A stretch of DNA of 64,000 nt from Gonatopus flavifemur (Eukaryota > Arthropoda > Insecta > Hymenoptera > Dryinidae), in contig JAFFJZ010000002.1 in assembly GCA_018340375.1 (NCBI GenBank), positions 47,822,001-47,886,000 on the forward strand. The letters run 5' to 3'. Below the pieces are notes generated by a model. The model was given only the letters and a program-made list of their open reading frames with translations, made no database searches and was not told the origin of the DNA. Position 1 is the first letter of the stretch; every line of letters starts with the position of its first letter. Made by a program: the position numbers and the translations under genes. This document shows, piece after piece, positions 59,000 through 64,000 of this stretch.

Positions 59000-59307
59000 A
59001 GAATAAGTCGGATACATTTTAAGTATTCTTATTGGAACGAGAGCCATAATAGAACTTAAACACGCGTAAATGATTAATTAACCTTCATAAAGCTGGGGTG
59101 TTTTCAGTGTAGAAGCCGAGCAGCCGCTATACCAGTTCCCGAACACATGTAGCCTAACCAGAAAAAGTACAAACATGTCATTCCACTCATGATGTTTCGA
59201 AGAATTAATCCTCATACGTTTGTCATACGTTAAAGACTTATTCCAAAACGTATTCGAAACGTATATATACATAAATTTCCCACTATTATATACTAACACA
59301 TACTTTT
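59000..59307. other. Non-coding spacer
   Basis: No gene or repeat was recognised. Confidence 0.35.
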
Positions 59308-59813
59308 AAAGGGTTATATCCCCCTTATTCTCTGAAGAAAAGCTTTTTTCAATAACTTTTTTTTTAGCATTCCTTTATGATAATCATGAACAACCAACAT
59401 GCCGATCGATTGAGTAGCTCTTCAGGAGGAAGAAGAAATTTTTTGCAAAATGGCGGCTGGAGCAGCGTTTTGCTGGAAACTATGGTTTGAAATCGGCAAA
59501 CAGCAGAACTCGAAGAGTTTTCATCCGATCGACTTCAAAATTGAACTGTAACTTCATCGTGTGATTATCTAGTGGAATACACACAATTTCTACGATTGGT
59601 CAACAGGATTTTTTTTTATGAACAATCAAAGTCGATTTGTTTTCGAAAATTCGAATGTTTTGTTGAAGGTCTCGTCAGTTTGCGAGAAAAATTCTTAAAA
59701 TTATGATCAATCGATTGGTCCATTGGTTGTTTATGATTATCATAAAGAAATGCTCGAAACAAATTATTGGAAAAAGCTTTTGTTTTTAGAGAATAAGGGG
59801 GACATAACCCCTT
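59308..59813. repeat. Inverted-repeat element, AAAGGGGTTATGTCCCCCTTA ends
   Basis: AAAGGGTTATATCCCCCTTA at the left is mirrored at 59813 (AAGGGGTTATGTCCCCCTTA on the minus strand). Pairing continues through TTCTCT, AAAGCTTTTTTCAATAA and CTTTATGATAATCATGAACA. It is about 506 bp with arms of roughly 110 bp or more. It is non-coding. Confidence 0.75.
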
Positions 59814-59935
59814 CATGCAGTGATGGTGATGTTACTCGTTACCGTTACTCATTATATATCAAACATGTATGATGAATATATAATTTGTATATGAAATATA
59901 TATCATTTATTATATATATTTCATATATTCCCCAG

Positions 59936-60019
59936 TGTGTATGTACTCTGGCCCACTCTGGCCCAGTCTTGGGCCCATGCTGGGCCGGAGTGAGCCCCAT
60001 GGTACATACATACTATGGT
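59936..60019. repeat. Small TGGGCC-rich inverted element
   Basis: AGTGTGTATGTACTCTGGCC at the left pairs with AGTATGTATGTACCATGGGG at the right on the minus strand. The middle contains TGGCCCA and TGGGCC words like those in the element at 23272-23622. Confidence 0.5.
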
Positions 60020-60062
60020 TGTGAGTAACGAGTAACGAGTAACGTACCCATCACAGTTTATA

Positions 60063-60259
60063 CACAGTAAAAAGTAAAACTTAAAGTAATCCCGCATATC
60101 AGCTTAAAAATGCAGCCAAAAGTAGCGCCTATTCGAACTGAGAGTAAGCAATGAAATTCAGTCTTTTTCATTGCTTACTTTCAGTTCGAATAGGCGCTAC
60201 TTTTGGCTGCATTTTTAAGCTGATATGCGGGATTACTTTAAGTTTTACTTTTTACTGTG
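60063..60259. repeat. Near-perfect palindrome, CACAGTAAAAAGTAAAAC ends, 197 bp
   Basis: Both ends read CACAGTAAAAAGTAAAACTT and are flanked by TA (60061-60062, 60260-60261). The arms, about 90 bp each, appear almost identical base for base around a centre near 60160. The match suggests young age or repair by copying one arm. Diverged relatives lie at 52694-52852 and near 22490-22585. Confidence 0.85.
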
Positions 60260-60344
60260 TATGCACATTTGGATTCGCCTCCACCGGAGAAATATTTGAA
60301 AATACTGTCTGATCTAGCATTCACGCTCGACATGAAAATCTAAC

Positions 60345-60550
60345 CACACAGAAAAAAATAATTCACTATGGTAGCTAGAGATTAGCTGTGGTAGCTATTT
60401 CGTGTATTTGATATTTGGATGGTGAAGAAAATTGTTACGAGAGCTAGATTTTCGCTCCCATAGCATTAACTTTTGTCGCCACAGCTAAAAAACAGTTACC
60501 ATAGCTAATTTTCAGCTACCCAAATATCTACTACATCATTTTTTTCATGC
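60345..60550. repeat. AGCTA-rich MITE, GATATTTGGATG family
   Basis: The left CACACAGAAAAAAATAATTC is followed by ACTATGGTAGCTAGAGATTA and TTGATATTTGGAT. The right part carries the mirrored CAGCTACCCAAATATC and ends near TTTTTTTCATG. It aligns along its length with 41671-41884. Confidence 0.65.
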
Positions 60551-63230
60551 AACACAATTCGAAACTAGACATTTTAAAAAGTACCCTACTTCGAATTTCG
60601 TATCACGAAATACCAAACAAAACATCAGCTGTTGATAATGAAAAAATCAATTTCCCCGAAGCGCACCAAATAGTGCTTTCAGATAGTCATTTCATTGTTC
60701 TTGTCCGATAATCCTTATCGAATTTTTTCTTCATGTTGAACAAAACAAATCGGAGTTGTAGAATTATAAACCTTTTGTTCAAACCAGAAATGACAAAAAA
60801 AAACACACTACACGTGCAACTCTCTCGTGAATTTTATTTTATTTTATTTATATTTTTATCCGATTATTTTTATGTGCCAAGCAAGCGATTTCAACGATCC
60901 AACAATAAACAAGAAAAAAAAACGAAAGAAAAGATACTTTTGACTTCAATTGACGTCATCACATTTTGCCTAACGTTTTGCTTTTGATTCAATCATTCAG
61001 CTACAGTGAATTTGTCTCGTGAAAAACGTAATGCGATTATTTTCAGTCGATAGATATCGCCGATAGTTACGTACATATTACATATATCTACGTCCAGATC
61101 GTTCTATTTTCAACCATTGGTCGCGGATAAATATTCCCTGAATCGTCATTTATCGAACGTAATAATTTATTGAATATACATATAGATAAAAGAATAGTTC
61201 CAAACAAAGACCTCGATTGAAATAAACGATGTTACGAACGTGCATGTTCGAAACGTTTAACCACGACACTTGACGATTATAATTATTAAGATTATGTGAC
61301 TGACTTGGTCATTCGATAATCACATCAAGGGCATGAAAACGAATAATAGAATCTTTTTATTAATCTTTCTAAATCCTTTCATGCTTCACAACGATCGATT
61401 GACCTTGGACACGATAAGCTCGTGGGGATCTAACTTTTTCTTTTCTTTCGCTTTTGAATGTTGCACTCATAATAAAAGTTCTTCAAAAAAGAAAGAACAA
61501 GAAAGGTGTTTCGTTGTATGACACATACATCTGAATCAGCTCGTGAGTCTGGCGAATAATAATTGATTTATCAAATAAATATAAACATGTTTTGAATATG
61601 AATGCATTATTATTCATAATAATTATTATATAGCTTGAAATGAAAGAAATTCAAGATTGATGATCTCACTTCAATAAACGTTTCACAAGGTTTGATGATC
61701 CTTTTCACTCTGGTGGAATGGAATATCAATTCGATATTCAAGTATTGGTGAAATGTTAACTACCAAATTTAGAATAATATTCAAGGAAATTTGGCTTGAA
61801 AAATTGAAAAGCTTAAATTTGACTGATCCTGAGAAGTAGAATCTCATTTTATAAGTTTGAGAGAGCATTGGAGGAATTCCTGGTTCAAAAAATTCATAGG
61901 ATTCTATTTCTTGACAGTGAACACTAAATGTAAATATTACATAACAAAAAAATCATAAACTTATGTACAATTTTCACAGAAATATGATGTATTAGTGACA
62001 TAAAGTCTTAGGTAACAATTTGTTATTTCTATGCTACATCATGTTCACGCATGGGATTGATCCAGTAAATTGATTTGCAACTGTAATATCGTGCCTCATA
62101 TTGTTACGTGAATAAGTAAGAGACTGTGACTGGAATGTGATTTTCGTGTTACGTAATTGTTATGTAATTTTCATGTACCATTTATGTGTAACCGTGTTCC
62201 CTGGATAATCAGACTTCATTGGTATTCTTGAATTAAAGATCAGAGATAATGATGAATTAGGAATCCTACTCATTGATTTGATTATGCATTTTTGTTTTCC
62301 ATTCATCCATTTCGGATCCCGTTGATTGTTTCTGAATGAGCTCTTTTCAAATTTCTGTGAAGCGTTATACTGCATCTTTTTCGATAACATGAGGAATGCA
62401 TTTTGATCATGAAGAAGATTGGGAGAATGTTCTTTCTGGAAACTCGTAAAACCAAGCAGTACATTTTAAGAACGCTTTGAAACTCTTTACTATCGTCTGA
62501 ATTTATTACTATAAATTGATTACTCATTTGTACCATATATATTCCTTCGCAATATAGTTGGAGATTTGAATGTTCGATCCGAGCAGAGTATAATGGTTAA
62601 AAATAACTGAAAACAATTTTCAATAAGATGAATAACAAGCTATGCATAGGCATCGAGGATTCAACAAGCGGTCACGGGTGATCAATGTAACAGCCAACGT
62701 ATTAATTTGATTTTACGTGGTATGTATACAGAACATATGAATTACATACCTTACATGTATGTGCGAAATTTTTGTCAGACATGAAAAATATTTGATTCGT
62801 ACGCAGATGAGAATGAGAATAAATTTTTCACGTTAAAGTCTTTGCATGTGGATGTTTTTCTTCTTTTTTAAGAAATGAAAAGGCATTTTCTGATACCAAA
62901 TGCACAAAAACAGGTTTTGATCATCCAAGAAAGGAACGTGAAAGTCGATGGAATCAATACGTTAGACAAGTGTTTAAGAATCGTAAAAATCTTGAAAATA
63001 TTATTATAGGAATCCGCCACGTATTTTTTTCCTATTTGCACACTGTTATGAGTGTGTGTACAAAATTTCAGCTGGTTTTGACTATTTTTTCATATAAAAT
63101 AAACAATGTTTTGGCACTTTGAACGCTGATGTCCGGAAAGTTGATTTTTTAAGTTTGTAAACACACAAATTTGAATAACTATTAAAAAATTAGACCTAGG
63201 GTTTTCAAATTTTCACCAGGAGATTTTTGA
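60551..63230. other. AT-rich non-coding stretch
   Basis: Short frames (up to about 84 residues) have no recognisable domain. No inverted-repeat element, tRNA or satellite was recognised. Confidence 0.4.
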
Positions 63231-63232
63231 TA

Positions 63233-63501
63233 CACTGTTAGAAAAATCTGTCTTAAAATTAACAATACTATTATGAAGTTTTTTACATAAACATTTTATT
63301 CAATTCCATACGAAATTTTGTATGAAATTTCATATTTTCATATTAAATTTCATGTTTTCATATCGAATTTAATACTTGTTCTTAAATTTAATATGGAAAT
63401 ATGAAATTTCATAAAAAATTTCGTATGAAATTTAATAAAATGTTTATGTAAAAGACTTCATAATATTATTGTTAAGTTTAAGACAGATTTTTCTAACAGT
63501 G
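63233..63501. repeat. Near-perfect foldback, CACTGTTAGAAAAATCTGTC ends, 269 bp
   Basis: Both ends read CACTGTTAGAAAAATCTGTC on their own strand and are flanked by TA (63231-63232, 63502-63503). The arms are complementary over most of their length (ATGAAATTTCATATTTTCAT and its mirror near the centre). It is the cleanest member of the CACTGTTAG family in the window. Confidence 0.85.
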
Positions 63502-63503
63502 TA

Positions 63504-64000
63504 TATGTGGAATATTTCTGCGCATTCAAAAACTTCGAGCTTGAGAAACGGAAAAAAAATAAGAATAACAATGTAAACATGTGTTAACATGTTTGTTTCA
63601 TCGAAAGTCTAAAGTTGTATCTTTTTTTCTGATTTGAGGACCTTGAGTTCTATGCACAAAAATTAATATACCTCACTAGGTACAAAATAATACAAAATCA
63701 TCTCGATTGGTAGAAAAATCCAAAGTTATGTGATAAATAAATTTTGACATGAAGAATGTTTTTATTGTGAAATTTGTTTGCGAGATTTACCAATGTTAAG
63801 GTTACTCGACACAAATGAATAATATCTACTACAATCATGTGATGCAACGGATGTATAGAAAATTTTATCAGACCTAAAAAATGGTATAACTGTGATCTGC
63901 TCAGACCTTCTTAGATCTATGCAGATCCATACAGATCTAATTGATTTTTTGTCATTACACGTGATTGATGTGTTTGATCATATTGAGTAAAACTGATTCA
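63504..64000. other. Non-coding end of window
   Basis: No gene or repeat was recognised. Confidence 0.35.

Noticed and set aside
1..64000. Possible bracterial, CRISPR, prophage or integrated viral segment
   Set aside because: There is no dense coding, spaced direct-repeat array or recognisable viral or phage protein. Everything identifiable is eukaryotic transposon or MITE sequence.

Overview
The window is eukaryotic, AT-rich, non-coding DNA dominated by transposable elements. It is most likely from an insect, and I lean weakly towards Hymenoptera. The reasons are an animal-type Tc1/mariner transposase with insect-like motifs, a dense load of small TA-flanked inverted-repeat elements (MITEs), tRNA-derived SINE-like heads, and no long host reading frame, operon or ribosome-binding site. 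I found no host protein-coding gene I can defend. The window reads as an intergenic or long intronic region.

The only intact gene is a 383-aa DD41D (rosa-like) transposase at 31434-32585 (+). It sits in a 2032-bp element (30983-33014) with long terminal inverted repeats (TIRs) and TA target duplications. A second, nearly identical copy lies in opposite orientation at 5182-7212 and is broken by one missing base in a homopolymer. The other recognisable coding relic is a pogo-type DNA-binding domain at 28676-28825, inside a 1.2-kb element with its own TIRs.

Layout. 1-4060: plain AT-rich DNA. 4061-4735: two inverted-repeat elements. 5182-7212: transposon copy 1. 7.2-10.0 kb: plain. 10.0-12.9 kb: a nested cluster, made of a TTAA-flanked piggyBac-type element carrying two MITEs and a three-level nest at 11601-12172. 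13-22.7 kb: mostly plain, with a few foldbacks and a GC-richer island near 17.1-17.5 kb. 22.8-29.4 kb: several MITEs and the pogo relic. 30.1-34.0 kb: transposon copy 2 inside an older element, plus a SINE-like tRNA sequence. 34-41.6 kb: plain. 41.6-54.2 kb: very dense MITEs, many nested. 54.2-64 kb: further MITEs, a hAT-type element with a clear 8-bp target duplication, and two near-perfect hairpins.

The recurring theme is a set of short elements with ends like CACGGAGAAAAA or CACTGTTAGAAA, usually flanked by TA, many filled with alternating AGC/GCT words such as GCTGTCACAGC. In several cases a related sequence in the same window acts as an unoccupied site and confirms the insertion point. 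None of these small elements shares ends with the DD41D transposon (CAGGGTGGGGCA), so their mobilising enzyme is not visible here. All coordinates and similarities were read by eye, and inner boundaries of diverged elements are approximate.
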